In this document: in pieces, positions 1 to 11,029 of the stretch | Layout: each line of letters starts with the position of its first letter | Numbering within the stretch: the first letter of the stretch is position 1 | Assembly (NCBI GenBank): GCA_014058105.1 | Contig: JACGCM010000310.1 | Location: forward strand, 930,001-994,000 | Direction of reading: 5' to 3' | DNA: 64,000 nucleotides | Origin: Kingdonia uniflora | Lineage: Eukaryota; Streptophyta; Magnoliopsida; Ranunculales; Circaeasteraceae | Notes under the pieces: model-generated | Told to the model about the DNA's origin: nothing | What the model saw: the letters and a program-made list of their open reading frames with translations, nothing else | Database searches by the model: none | Made by a program: the position numbers and the translations under genes

Positions 1-283
1 CTCAAAATCATTTTCAATCATGCGATCACCAAAATTCTTAATGCGTGGAACCTTTCCAATCTTATTCATATATACAGGCCTATCAATCTGTCCAATCATC
101 CAATCAGTTCCCACCTGCTCCACCCAAACCATCTTTGGAAGATACCCTTACTTTCTTTATCTAACAATTAATGGAAAGCCAAAAATAATCAATAAAAAGT
201 CAAAAACAAGTGTTGCAATTTCAACAACAAATGATACAATTTCAACAACAGACTTTTGTGAATTAAAATTCTGCCACCCAATC
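1..283 (+). pseudogene. gag: Athila-I gag, left fragment (interrupted by Tat-I)
   Basis: This is part of the gag region of an Athila-lineage Ty3/gypsy element whose 5' end lies outside the window. It matches about 40905-41145 of Athila-II nearly base for base, including the Gln-rich stretch before the spacer (TTTCAACAACAAATGAT in both). Reading frames are broken. The text stops at 283, where Tat-I begins, and resumes at 14601: the two halves join into the sequence seen uninterrupted near 41140 in Athila-II. Gag would form the virus-like particle; this copy is dead. Confidence 0.85.
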
Positions 284-960
284 TGTGAGGGCTTTTTTCT
301 AATCCTCATAATGAGTCTGATATTCGAACTCACATAGCTCGAATAAACACACTGATAACCAATCAAGGACTAAAAGCAAGGAGATCGCAGTACAAACTTC
401 CTTACCTATAGTTCAAAGATATCAAAGCATCCTGTGACTTCGCGCTATAAAAGATACTCCTCCATTTATCAACAGGTCGTATGCATGCGAACATCACAAG
501 AGATCGTATCTTCCCAACGGTCTGAAGTTATAGCTAAAGAATATTAATAGATCCGTTACAGATCAACAAATATCAAGACGTTACAGAAGACCATTATGAA
601 GACTCATCAAAACCTGATATTGTAATGTCTCTTATCAATGTAACCAGCGGTCATATTATAAGACCTATTAAAAGAGACCTGAAGATCAGGATCCAGGACG
701 GCTATTATCACCTAGAAAACTCTAAGAGAAAGTTATCCCTACCAAAACTCAGATATCCAGTCTCTTTCTCTTTGTAATAGCTAGCATATATATAAAAGCA
801 CCATTCTTTCAAAAATCATCAGGAGAGGTTGTGGTTTTTTACCCATTTTAGGGTTTTCTACGCTAAAACTCGTGTCAATTACTTTTGTTTCTCAACCATT
901 ATTCTATAATTCTATGGTATAAAGCACTATTTTCGGTCTCTACGAAAATAGGCTATTATA
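284..960 (+). repeat. Tat-I 5' LTR
   Basis: Begins TGTGAGGG and ends GGCTATTATA; the terminal CA is mutated to TA. It aligns along its full length with 13924-14600. A TATA-like box sits at 786-798. The last about 130 bases resemble the minus-strand LTR ends of Tat-II, so the two families share R/U5 but not U3. Confidence 0.95.
786..798 (+). promoter_or_regulatory. TATA box of the Tat-I 5' LTR
   Basis: ATATATATAAAAG lies about 165 bases before the LTR end, after a CT-rich stretch. The same box is at 14426-14437 in the 3' LTR. It is the likely Pol II core promoter for the element transcript. Confidence 0.6.
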
Positions 961-981
961 TTTTACGCCGTCTGTGGGAAC
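961..981 (+). other. Tat-I primer-binding site
   Basis: Two or three bases after the LTR comes TACGCCGTCTGTGGGAA. This is a one-base variant of the TGGCGCCGTCTGTGGG block that Tat-lineage elements carry here, and the intact TGGCGCCGTCTGTG is seen in Tat-II (minus) and Tat-III. It primes minus-strand DNA synthesis from a tRNA. I do not assign the tRNA with certainty. Confidence 0.75.
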
Positions 982-1037
982 CGAAGCATATACTTATCAT
1001 TCTCCGATCCAGTTTTTACCGCATTCACTTTTGAAAG

Positions 1038-2563
1038 ATGGCAAATCTAGACAAATCACACCATGCCCTACTTGATGCTGCTAAAGAAGTCACAGATTTG
1101 CTAACAACTGTGCAAGTTGAAGCCGAACGACGAATAGAGCTAGTGAAACAGCTCGCCAGCATGCAACACACAATCAGATCGCTTCAAGCTCAAATAACAA
1201 CAAATCCGAGACAGTAGAACGCTCAGCCTGCAGCCTCGAGGATATCAGTCCATGATCGTTTGGGACATCGAGGCCAAAATCTAGCACCTCCTCAAATTCA
1301 GCAAGAGCCAGTTCTACCTCAGAGTCACATCAATCCACCATTACCCGCTGGAGCAGTAATAGATCTGCATCAATAGGAGGAGCAAAACAGAGAAAAACTT
1401 CGAGTTTCAGTCTATGACCGCATGAGAGAAGCAACAGGAGAGCATAGTCCTATGGGAGGACTAGCAACAAGATGAGCTGTCACCTCTTGCCTACATCTCA
1501 CTCCAAAATAAATCGATAGACGCATCAAGGAGCTGCTAGACGCTCAAATACACACTACACAAAATAGTTATCCTAAACTACAAAAGAGCCCACTCGCACA
1601 AGAGTTCCTATATGGGGAAGTGCCCGCCAGTTTTTATACTCCCAAGATTCAGAAATACAAGGAGGGAGACTCTGTGGAACACGTTCAAGAATTTTAGGAT
1701 TTTTTAGGACTGCATTCGACATCTAACCACATCCACTGCCGCCTCTTTTCACTTTGAAAGGAGAACCTCTACGATGGTTCCACATACTCAATGAAGGATC
1801 TATCTTCACTTTCGAACAACTTCGCAAACTGTTTGTTAAAAACTATTCGCACAATAAAAACAAGGAGGAGAGTTTTTACTCTTTTTTCAGCCTCAAGTAG
1901 GCGCCAGATGAAAAATTAGAGACCTTTACCAGAATTTTTTTTGGACTAGCCCTGAATATCGACAACCTCAATAAGAAAATCACAATCTCCGCCTTCACCA
2001 ATGCTCTAATCGTGGATGGACGAGTCAAAGAGCACCTGATTCTCAGTAAACCATTGAGATTGGAGGACATGATAGAGAAGGTCAACAACTTTATCGACCT
2101 TGAGCGACTAACACTTGAGAAGCGAAGACCTCAACACACCATCCTACCAACAAAAGGCCATCCCGACGAACGAGCCCATAACAACAATAAAGATTATGGG
2201 GGTGATAAGAAACGATTCAAATCCAATGACAATCAAGGACGCCAAGGGCGGAGGAAGCCAATTCTGTGTATACCACAGTTAATAACTACTCTTGCAGATT
2301 TGTACCCACTGATACAAAAAGATAAATACTTCAGAACTGCCAATACTCTTACGCCTATACCAGGAAAGCCATACTGCATTCACCACCAGATTCAACATCA
2401 TGACACAGAGCGATGTTTCACATTGATATTTTTTCTCCAAAATATATTTGCACAAGGTCGAATGCTGGAGTACATTGTTGACATCGAAAGTTATAAGGAT
2501 GGCAGCTACAAGACTGGCGCCAAGATCGTCCAAGTTGGCAAAAAAAATGAAGAAAATTACTAA
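1038..2563 (+). pseudogene. gag: Tat-I gag
   Basis: The start at 1038 is the first ATG after the primer site and opens MANLDKSHHALLDAAKEV, a coiled-coil-like N-terminus. Several in-frame TAG/TGA stops follow (one at about 1216). The gag core is recognisable around 1600-2110: a block ending SPLAQEFLYGEVPASF, then DEKLETFTRIFF and RVKEHLILSKPLRLEDM. A basic, Asn/Lys-rich tail runs to the TAA at 2563. I see no clear CCHC knuckle. The cleanest open stretch is 2012-2563. The same gag type occurs in Tat-III at 47217-48727. Confidence 0.8.
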
Positions 2564-2699
2564 TACTTTATCAAGACTCAGACAATCAACAACTCCAACA
2601 GATCCATGCGTAGGCGTGTCGGACAATGCTATGATCTGACAATGACAGATAAAGAAGCTCACTTATTGCCATAATCCAGCAACCGACGAGCTGGGATTT

Positions 2700-3187
2700 C
2701 TTTCGAAGACTGTGATGTTTGTCACGTCAACTTTCTGCACCAAGATGCACTCGTGATCATGTTAATGATGAAGAACATAGTTCTACATATGATGATGGTA
2801 GATACCAGCAATGGCATCGATCTAATTTTCCAGAGTACAATCGACCAAATGGGATTAGTAGACAAGGTTGAATCAAGTGACATCAATGTTTTTAGATTCA
2901 ACGGCTCTATGGAAGAACGTGTGAGGAAAATGACACTTCCCATCACAGCCGGGCAAGTCACACTTGACGTAGTTTTCTGGATCATCAAAGCCAAACCCCG
3001 TTACCTGGGCATCATGGGACGACCATGGTTACATAACATGAAAACTATTCCCTTCAGATATCATCAGGCATTACTGTTCGATTGGAAAGGAGGGATCTAC
3101 GAAATCAAAGGAAGCCAGAAATTAGCTCAAGCTTGTGATAATACTATTTCTATTAAAACTAAGCAAGCTGCAACAACTCCTGCATAG
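2700..3187 (+). pseudogene. pol: Tat-I retropepsin-type protease
   Basis: An aspartic protease region between gag and RT. The flap and C-terminal strands are clear (LGIMGRPWLHNMKTIPFRYH, then a KGSQKLAQAC tail), as in Tat-III at 49012-49440. The active-site triad has decayed: the segment reads MVDTSNGIDLIF where D-S/T-G is expected, and Tat-III reads IDIGSAVDVLF. The open stretch 2753-3187 carries most of it. It would cleave the Gag-Pol polyprotein; this copy is unlikely to be active. Confidence 0.7.
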
Positions 3188-4216
3188 AAATTGCAGCAGT
3201 CAATTCCAGCAGAATCTCAGTTACCAGACGTCGAACCAATAGAGTATGTAGAAATTAGTGGCACGAATAGGGGAACTCACATTGAAACTCTCTTAAGCAT
3301 GAAGGAACGCTCGAATCTAATACAATTCCTCACAGCGAACAGTGATGTCTTTGTATGGACGTTTCATGAAATGCCAGGGATTGATCCAGCTATAGCATGC
3401 CACAAGCTAGGGTTGAAAGATAAAGCAGAACCGGTCAAACAAAAGCAAAGGACTCTAGCGCCAAGACTGCGAGACGAAGTAAATTAAGAGATCAACAAAT
3501 TAATTGAGGTCAGTTTCATTCGCAATGCTATTTACCCAGACTGGATCTCCAACATTGTTGCAGTCCCAAAAAAGAATGGCAAAATTAGAGTCTATGTTGA
3601 TTTCACGGATCTCAGCATGGACACGCCGAAAGATAGCTTTCCACTTCTAATCATCAATCACCTGCTCGATTCTACAGCAGGGCACAAACTCTTTTCAATG
3701 ATGGACGCTGCATCAGGATATAATCAGATACCACTTCTTCCTGAAGATCAAGCCAAGGCTGCGTTCATCACCGGACAAGGTCTATATTGCTATAAAGTCA
3801 TGCCTTACGGCCTGAAAAATGCTGGAGCTACATATCAGAGATTGAGGACACAAATGTGCAAAGACCATCTCGATAAAACAATGGAGGTCTACATTGATGA
3901 TATGCTCTGCAAATGTCTCAATAAAGAGAACCATCTCACTGATTTACGAGCATCTTTCGAGATTTTACGATCTTACATAATGCGTCTAAATTCTGATAAA
4001 TGCCAGTTCAGAGTGCAATCTGGAAATTTTCTAGGCTATCTAATCAACAAAAGAGGAATTGAAGCTGACCCATCACGTATACGAGCTCTTTTGGCTATGC
4101 CGTCACCAAAGACAAAGAAAGACGTTCAGAAGCTAGCCGGGAAGATTACAGCGCTAAACAAATTCGTATCCAAATCTTCAGATAGATGTCGACCTTTATT
4201 CGATCTATTAAAATAG
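3188..4216 (+). pseudogene. pol: Tat-I reverse transcriptase
   Basis: The RT is nearly complete. In order: a connector (VFVWTFHEMPGIDP), KLIEVSFIRN, VPKKNGKIRVYVDFTDLS, MMDAASGYNQIPL, the FITGQGLYCYKVMPYGLKNA block, and the catalytic YIDDM at about 3889-3903. The thumb follows (FLGYLINKRGIEADPSRI). Frame is kept throughout except for a TAA at 3484-3486 and a TAG/TAA-type stop at 4214-4216. It copies element RNA into DNA inside the particle. The active-site Asp pair is retained, so inactivation comes from the stops. Confidence 0.9.
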
Positions 4217-4801
4217 GGTACATCACGAGGAAAATTAAAGAAAGATCCAGAGATTGAATGGACAGACAAGTGTGAAGCGGCTTTCCTCGAGCTCAAGAGT
4301 TATTTGGGTAAACCACCAGTTATGAGCATACCAGCAGATGGAGAAGAGCTCACAGCATACCTAGATGTCCCAGATATATCTCTCAGCTCCGTTCTCCTCT
4401 GAATCAAAGAAAAGACAGAGAAACCAGTCTATTTTATCAGTAAGACTCTGACTCCCGCTAAAATGAGATACACCATGATTGAAAAGATTCTTTATGCTCT
4501 CTTCTATACATCACAAAAGTTGAAGCAGTATTTCCAAGCTCATACTATTCATGTTTTGTCGAACTATCCACTTCGTGAAATCTTATCCAAGCGCAAAATA
4601 TCTCGGCGTATTCAACAATGGCCCATAACACTCGGGGAGCACAATATACATTTCGAACCGCGTCATTCTGAAAAAGGTCAAGTTGTAGCAGATTTTCCAG
4701 TAGAGGATCCTGTTTGGGAAGAAAAATTTATTGATCAGAAAGATGAGCCACTCAAAGATCAATCTGAAGATAAGTTAGATTGGGTAACAAAGAAAGGTTG
4801 A
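4217..4801 (+). pseudogene. pol: Tat-I RNase H (retroviral-type, RT-attached)
   Basis: Continues from the RT with ALF-type RNase H text: CEAAFLELKSYLGKPPVMS, ISLSSVLL, KPVYFISKTLTPAKMRY, LREILSKRKISRRIQQWPI and VVADFPVEDPVW. A TGA at about 4400 and stops near 4800 interrupt it. It removes RNA from the RNA/DNA hybrid. It is followed directly by a second, unrelated RNase H. Confidence 0.85.
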
Positions 4802-5185
4802 TGACTTTTGGCTGACAGTTCCATCGGTCCATCCGGATCAGGGATTGGAATCATTCTTATTACTCCCTCCAATGATCGGCTTGAAAAATCCGTTCACCTT
4901 AGTTTTGAAGCAACCAATAACGAAGTAGAATATGAGGCTTTGATTCATGGCTTGGACATGGCACTCATACTGGGAGTAGCAGAACTCTCTGTCTACGCAT
5001 ATTCATTACTAATCGTCAACCAATACACAGGCGTCTATCACACAAATGAGAGAATGGTCGACTATGCTGCTGCAGTGGTTGAACGAATGAACAAATTCTA
5101 GACAATTTCTATGGAGCATTTGCCAAGGAGAGAAAATAGACACTCAGATGCGCTCGCTTACCTTCCTGGTTTCCTTGGATCAGAA
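4802..5185 (+). pseudogene. pol: Tat-I second RNase H (archaeal-type, aRNH)
   Basis: A second RNase H follows in the same frame: DSSIGPSGSGIGIILITPSN, then NNEVEYEALIHGLDMAL (the Glu-containing helix) and LPRRENRHSDALAYL (the final Asp). The equivalent domain in Tat-III, at 50785-51150, keeps the start LFTDGSARPNN. A dual RNase H is a known hallmark of the plant Tat lineage. The catalytic DGS start is only partly kept here (ADSS). Stops at about 4800, 5101 and 5306 break the frame. Confidence 0.8.
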
Positions 5186-6509
5186 GCTCATTACTTAAAA
5201 ATCGATGTCATTTTTAACTCCAGTATTAATACCATCGTGTTCAATGCCATTAATACTAGGGGCAACGAAGTGATCAAAGATGATTGGAGAAAGTCTTTCA
5301 TTACTTAGATCAGACCTCGAAATATATTCGATGAGCCACTTCCTGAGGGTCCTACAGAGCGGCAGAGATTAATTGACAATGCTCCAAGATACACCATTCA
5401 GAACAATCTCCTATACAAAATTTCAGTTACAGGTCTCTATCTCCTTTGTCTATCTAACGAAGAAGCACAACAATTCTTGCATGATCTACACTAAGGCACG
5501 TGTGGTTCCCATACAGCAGGACGATCTCTTACAAACAGAGCTTTAACTCAAAGAGTATTTTGGCCTAAGATGAAAGCACATACAATCGAATATGCTCGTA
5601 AGTGTGATGCTTGTCAACGATATGGACCAAAAATTAGAGCTTCAGAACTCAAACTTTACTCAAGCCAAGTCAATTGGCCATTCAGACGATGGGCACTTGA
5701 TTTCGTAGGAGATTTTCCTACAGCACTAGGAGAATAAAAACATTTATTAGTCCCTACAGATTACTTTACTAAATGGGTTTAAGCAGTTCCGTTGTGCCGA
5801 GCCCGAGAAGACGAAGTCATCAGATTTATCTGGGATGAACATTATCATCTGAATTGATAATGGGCTACAATTCGTTGGCTCCAAGATCGTCGTATTCCTC
5901 AATGAGCACAGCATCATTCATTCCCCATCCAATCCTTATTAACCACAAGGAAACGGACAAGCTGAGATTAATAATCGAACTATTGTGGATGACATCAAGA
6001 AGCGTTTAGGTGATAAAAAGGTAAACTGGGTGAACGAGTTACCACACGTACTCTGGGCCTATCGCACAACTCCTAGAACCGCAACAGGATGTACTCCTTT
6101 CTTACTGGCCTACGGAACATAAGCCATCATTCCCACTCAATACCATCACCCAATATGAGGTCACGAGATAACCGATAAAGAAAACGAATTTCAGAACGCA
6201 TGTAATCTGAATTTGATAGGGGAAATACGTGACAGAGCCCATGTTAATCTGGGAAGATATCATCTTGCTTTATCCCAGTCATATAACAAGCGTGTCTGGC
6301 ACAAGGAATTCAGTGTTAAAGATCTCGTTCCCAGAGAAATCCCACCACATCACAAAACACCTAATACTGGGAAGCTGGCAGAGAATTGGGAAGGTCCTTT
6401 TATGGTAACTGGAATGAGTGATTTAGGATCCTACGATCTCAGTACGCATGATGGAGTACCTATACCTAATCCATGGAATACCCGTCGACTGAAGCTGTAT
6501 CGAAGATAA
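5186..6509 (+). pseudogene. pol: Tat-I integrase
   Basis: The HHCC-like zinc-binding region is at about 5480-5620 (GTCGSHTAGRSL, then CDACQRYGP). The core has all three acidic positions: D in RRWALDFVGDFP, D in DNGLQFVGSK and E in [11 protein letters not shown]. The [17 protein letters not shown] motif follows, and the C-terminal part is open from 6213 to 6509 (GKLAENWEGPFMV, NPWNTRRLKLYRR). Stops and small frameshifts occur near 5490, 5737, 5780 and 6120. It would insert element cDNA into the genome. Confidence 0.88.
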
Positions 6510-6539
6510 ATATGTTGTAATATCCGATATTATGCAATG

Positions 6540-7290
6540 AAGTACTTTTTTAACATCATTTTGCAAGTCTAGTCAATTCAAGCATTTTTGCTATCCCTGA
6601 GAACAACTACATGATAGCTGTTCAAATAAATTTGTTCTCATAAGGTTGCTCATTGAGACAATCAATTCAATCTGCCAGAGATGTGCCATACAGCTATTCA
6701 ATATTCAATATGTCTCAGTATGGTCTCTTATTGATACGCTCGACCTGTGACTGAGACCTACATCATAGCTGTTAAAATAAATTTGCTCTCATAAGGTCGC
6801 TTATTGAGATAATCAATTCGATCTGCCCGAGATGTGCTATACTGCTATTCAATATTCAAAGATGTTTCCGTATGGTCGTTTATTGATATGCTAAATTCGA
6901 CCTTTGATCGAGACCTACACCATATATCTTCAAATAAACTCTCTCTCGGAGGGTTGGTTATTGAGACAATCAATTTGATCTGGCAGAGATACATCATACA
7001 GCTATTCAATATTCAAAGAGGTCTCAGTACGGTTGCTTATTGATACGCTCAATTCGACCTATGACTGAGACCTACAACATCGATTTTCAAATATACTCAC
7101 TTTCCAAAAGTGCTTATCATTTCAATCGATTCGATCTGGCAGAGACGCATTATTCAGCCATTCAAGAATTTTATAACTCTCTTTACGATTGCTTATTGAC
7201 TTGCTCAATTCGACCTATGTACAAGAGAATACAACACCGTTGTAATCATATCTCTACATTGTCGTTTATTTGTTCACCCAATTCGACCAT
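6540..7290 (+). repeat. 157-bp tandem repeat array in the Tat-I 3' region
   Basis: About 4.7 copies. Marker segments GGTTGCTCATTGAG, GGTCGCTTATTGAG, GGTTGGTTATTGAG and a decayed copy start near 6644, 6795, 6952 and 7109, spaced 151-157 bp. Each monomer is made of two related halves of about 78 bp, both ending in a TTATTGA-type segment. The same monomer occurs in opposite orientation in Tat-II at 34070-34780. It lies between pol and the antisense genes. No ORF here is believable. Confidence 0.88.
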
Positions 7291-7397
7291 ACAAAGAGAT
7301 TACCAAACAAAAACATTTTCTACTAAACTTTTGACATTTGTTTTTCTACAGCAAAGACATATTTACACTCTGTCTCACTACAATATGAACAATGAAA

Positions 7398-9835
7398 CTA
7401 CATTTCACACTTCGGGCGTACAACATTTGAACTTTCCCCAGGCCTAGATGAAAGTAAGGCAGGGAAAGGTATAACCGCATCAACTACAACAGAAGGAGCA
7501 TTCAGCAAGTCCATAACTCTCGACATAAGATTATCTATATAAGATAACCGCGCTAGTTGCAAATTATACTCCATGCCGTATTTAGTTGAAGCATCCAAGA
7601 TTGAATCACGCTCTGTTTGAAATTTCTCTACAGCAGCATGCAACATTGCCATAGCGCGCAACGTAGCATTATCTACAGTCAACAACGTAGCTTCAACAAA
7701 CTCATCCTTCACCTTGTTTGGCTTGTCTTCAAGATCCTTATATCGATCTGTCAGAGATTTTTTCTCCTGCAGTAGCGAATCTCTATATTGCTTCGTTATC
7801 TGCACACTACGCTCCATCTTTTACTTCAGGCATTGGAACTTCTTATCTGCCTTAATTGATCTCATCGTCTATTGCATCCACCAACCTCTGCGACTCTTTA
7901 TACTTCACATAGAGCTCCTCAAAAACTTCATTACCTTGCATACACTCTAGTATCAAAGCTTGTTTTTCCCGGTCAAGATCGGCGATCCGTGAATTATATT
8001 TATTGATGGTTTCATTCATCTCCCAATTTTTCTTGGAACATGTTTCCTCATGATTTTTGGCACGACCACTTTTTCTCTGACAAGAATCTCGAGCCTCACG
8101 CAAATCCCAGTTCAGCTTTTTCAGGCGCTCTAGTATATGACGGATTTCAGCATCTTGCTTCTTTAAGAGATCAATATTATTTGTTACCACTGACAAATGG
8201 TACAACAGATCGTTCTTCTGCTTTTCAATCGTACTTAACAGATCTAGTACTTGTTGATTTGTAGCCATAGTCTCCAACTTTATCTTCTTCAGAGATTCTT
8301 TCCACAGTTCAGATTCATTATTAGCAGTCAATATCTCAACATCCTTACATGACAACTCTACAGTCACAGCATTTAGCCAACTCTGCAGCTCCAACATATC
8401 AGATTCCAGCTTCGAATTCAACAAAGTCGTATTTTCAACCGTCAACAAACATTGCTGCAACTTTGCTGACAGTTTCTCATTTGATGCGGATAAGACAACC
8501 AGTTCGTCCTGTTCATTGTCTTCAGCCTAGAAGAACAAATTACAAATGATAATACATCTATCAACATATATTCATTCAAATAAGACATATCATTCAAACA
8601 ACATTTATTACAACATCAAGCTAAGATACACGAATCAACTACATTATGTGGAGCACAATCATATGCCACAATTTAGTTGGCTTATGATTGAACCCTACTA
8701 CTACTCGCATCTACTTGCAAAGGTTCATTAAAGATTACGACCTCCTACAGACGGGTTTTATGCCGTGTGTGAGGTAACAGATCTTCGACCTCCTCCTCCT
8801 CAGATTCTTTAGCTCGCAGTTTTGAGGTTGAAGCTCCTCCACACACATTCCCTTTTGCAAACCACATATTTTCAACCCTTATCATTCTCTACTTCGTCAT
8901 CTTTACCACAGCTCGAGATATAACGTCTAAATTCATTTTCTACTTTCTCGAGCTCGCCCCCAAAAAATACGATAACATCGGCTATCTGACGTTCGTGATC
9001 TATTTTGCTAGCACGTTTTCTCCGCTTTGGAGTACGATACTTCTTCAAGCGATAGGGACATTTGCAAACATTTTTGCGCATCTAGTAAATGCATTTCTAA
9101 CAATGTTACTCTCTTATCTAATCTCTGCAACAAATTATTACACTCTACCTTTTCCCTCTCCAAACATGCATTATGACCTTTGCATCGCTCTAGTTCGTCA
9201 CAAACATGCCTCAGATCGATTTCTAATTGTGCCTGGATCCTTCTATCTTCCTTCTTTATGTTGAAGAAAAGGATCCGCATTGCTCTTTGCCCCTAAAAAA
9301 GTCAAGCTCATCGGGCAACGGACCTACACCACCCCATATGATGGATACTCTAGCCCAAGCTGAGCATCTTTGCGCCCCTATACAATGGCTATTACGCACT
9401 TCTTGTGCTAAGAATTTTCCCCGAGATAGGTCCAGCACTATGCCTCTCTGAGTTAACAATTCTAAATAGGCTTCCTTCAAGCCCTGCTCACTATCAACTT
9501 CGGCCTCAAAATAAAGCCTCAAAGACAATAATGACCTTTGACACTCTAACTTATCACTCTCATCTGCGAACCGCTTATCCTTAAGGGATTTTTGGAGTAA
9601 AGTGAACCCATCGCTCTCTTTTCGCAAAACCTCATCCCTCACAATTTTTATCTTTCCATATCTACATTGAAGCTCGAATAACTCATTAAAGGTGTTATCA
9701 AAATTTGACTTATGAAGACGTCTCTCATATTTAAGTTTATTGTGTATCTGTTGAGTACGATTGATGGAATCCCTTGTTCGACTCAAGGCCTTCTCCATCT
9801 CACTAAGTTTTCCCCTTAAATGAACTACCTCCTAG
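7398..9835 (-). pseudogene. Tat-I antisense coiled-coil gene (second antisense gene)
   Basis: Three long minus-strand coiled-coil blocks: 9835-9256, 9280-8872 and 8529-7398. The first and third begin right after pyrimidine-AG acceptors (TTGTTACTAG before 9835; TTCTTCTAG before 8529). Heptad-like text extends upstream of the first ATG, so these are internal exons rather than gene starts. The last block ends in a non-coiled tail at 7398. Frameshifts occur near 9260 and 7830. Charged residues dominate (Lys/Glu/Asp/Arg/Leu). I recognise no catalytic motif. It has no counterpart in Tat-III. It could be a captured host coiled-coil gene, or the distal part of the gene at 9976-11850. Confidence 0.55.
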
Positions 9836-9975
9836 TAACAAATTATACATTCACCATCAAAAAAACATATATCAGCAACAACCGCAAAAAATTCAAGTCT
9901 CAGCAAAAATAGTTCTATCACTAGTACAAAGGACAAAATTCGACCAAGTCTTAGAACTATGTTTCAACTACAGAA

Positions 9976-10372
9976 TCAAGAATTAGCTCCTGCTACCTCC
10001 TTGGTCGTATCATCAGCCACTGGAGAAGCCGGGCTCTGCTCAGCCACTGGAGAGGCATCATCCCCTGGGAAGATGATCTCACTATACTTCCCTGCAAGAG
10101 CAAGATTGATATCCTCTCTACTCAAGCCCCAGAAGTAGAAGGCTTGAATCAGCTTATTTCGGGAAGCCACCATAATGTCAACAGCCTTCTTTGCCTCATC
10201 TTCAACCTCTTTCTTTATAGCGGTAGCTTCCTTCTCGAACTGATCCTTCTGCATGATCCACAGCAGCTACCTTCTGCAACTGATCCCTCTGCAGAAGGAG
10301 AACTGATCCTTCTACATGATCCGTAACAACTACCTTCAACACCTCCGCGACCGACTTCCATGCAACAGAGAG
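9976..10372 (-). pseudogene. Tat-I antisense gene, exon 3 and C-terminus
   Basis: The exon begins after the acceptor TGTGGTGCAG at 10373 and reads LSVAWKSVAEVLK in phase 0. This aligns with TDAWLQAFIKAQK in Tat-III exon 3. A 63-bp near-duplication (copies from about 10237 and 10300) and a one-base shift separate this from the open tail 10254-9976. That tail is charged (FEKEATAIKKEVEDEAKKA) and ends in an acidic/Pro segment and TGA. Splicing position and phase match Tat-III. Function unknown. Confidence 0.62.
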
Positions 10373-10453
10373 CTGCACCACAAATATAGCAAAATAGTAT
10401 TACAATATCGGATCATTACTTAAAAATATTTAATCAGATAACATCATGCATAC

Positions 10454-10950
10454 CTGTGAGATACTGAAACAAATTTGAGTATCTAGGCGGATGGGATCAC
10501 GTTTAGCCAAGTCCTGCACCTCCTGCTCCACCGCTTTGAGGTTGACCCACTTTGAAGAGGCTCGGATATCTTTCCCGGACCCTTGTTTCTGCTTCTTCAG
10601 AGGAGGAACCATATTTACATCAGTATCCACCCCCTCAGTCCGCACCTGCGGTATCTGCACAGGAGCTATTTGTTCAGAAGGAGGCACCAACCTTTTTACT
10701 CTAGGTCGCCGAACTAAGGAACTCGAAGTACCCGCAGCACAAGCAGGAATCTCCATAATGTCATCATAAGCATAACCAGAAGTAGCCATAGCTCAATTTT
10801 GATGAGCTCACTGTAATTTTTCAACTATAGAATTCAACCTCCTCTTTCTGCGGATGCCTAGTGCTCCAAGAACTTTGTTCAGTTCGGTTCCTTCTCGACT
10901 AACAATGTCGAACAGACTCGACGTAACAGTGGCACCTTTGCGATTAGGCT
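10454..10950 (-). pseudogene. Tat-I antisense gene, exon 2
   Basis: Bounded by the acceptor GATTTGGCAG at 10951 and the donor CAG|GTATGC at 10454/10453. The length of 497 nt is 2 nt plus 165 codons, so it enters in phase 1 and leaves in phase 0, exactly as the Tat-III exon at 61609-61035. The text LNKVLGALGIRRKRR aligns with VNFVFKKYGIKRKWQ of Tat-III. The rest is basic/Pro-rich (RRPRVKRLVPPSEQ, LKKQKQGSGKDIRA) and may be a nuclear-localisation-like segment. Two in-frame TGAs near 10820 are the only breaks. Confidence 0.72.
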
Positions 10951-11029
10951 CTGCCAAATCAACAACAAACTATGTTAGCAGCTTGCAATAAGTTAAAAGA
11001 TAAACTACAGGCAGAATGAAGACACTTAG

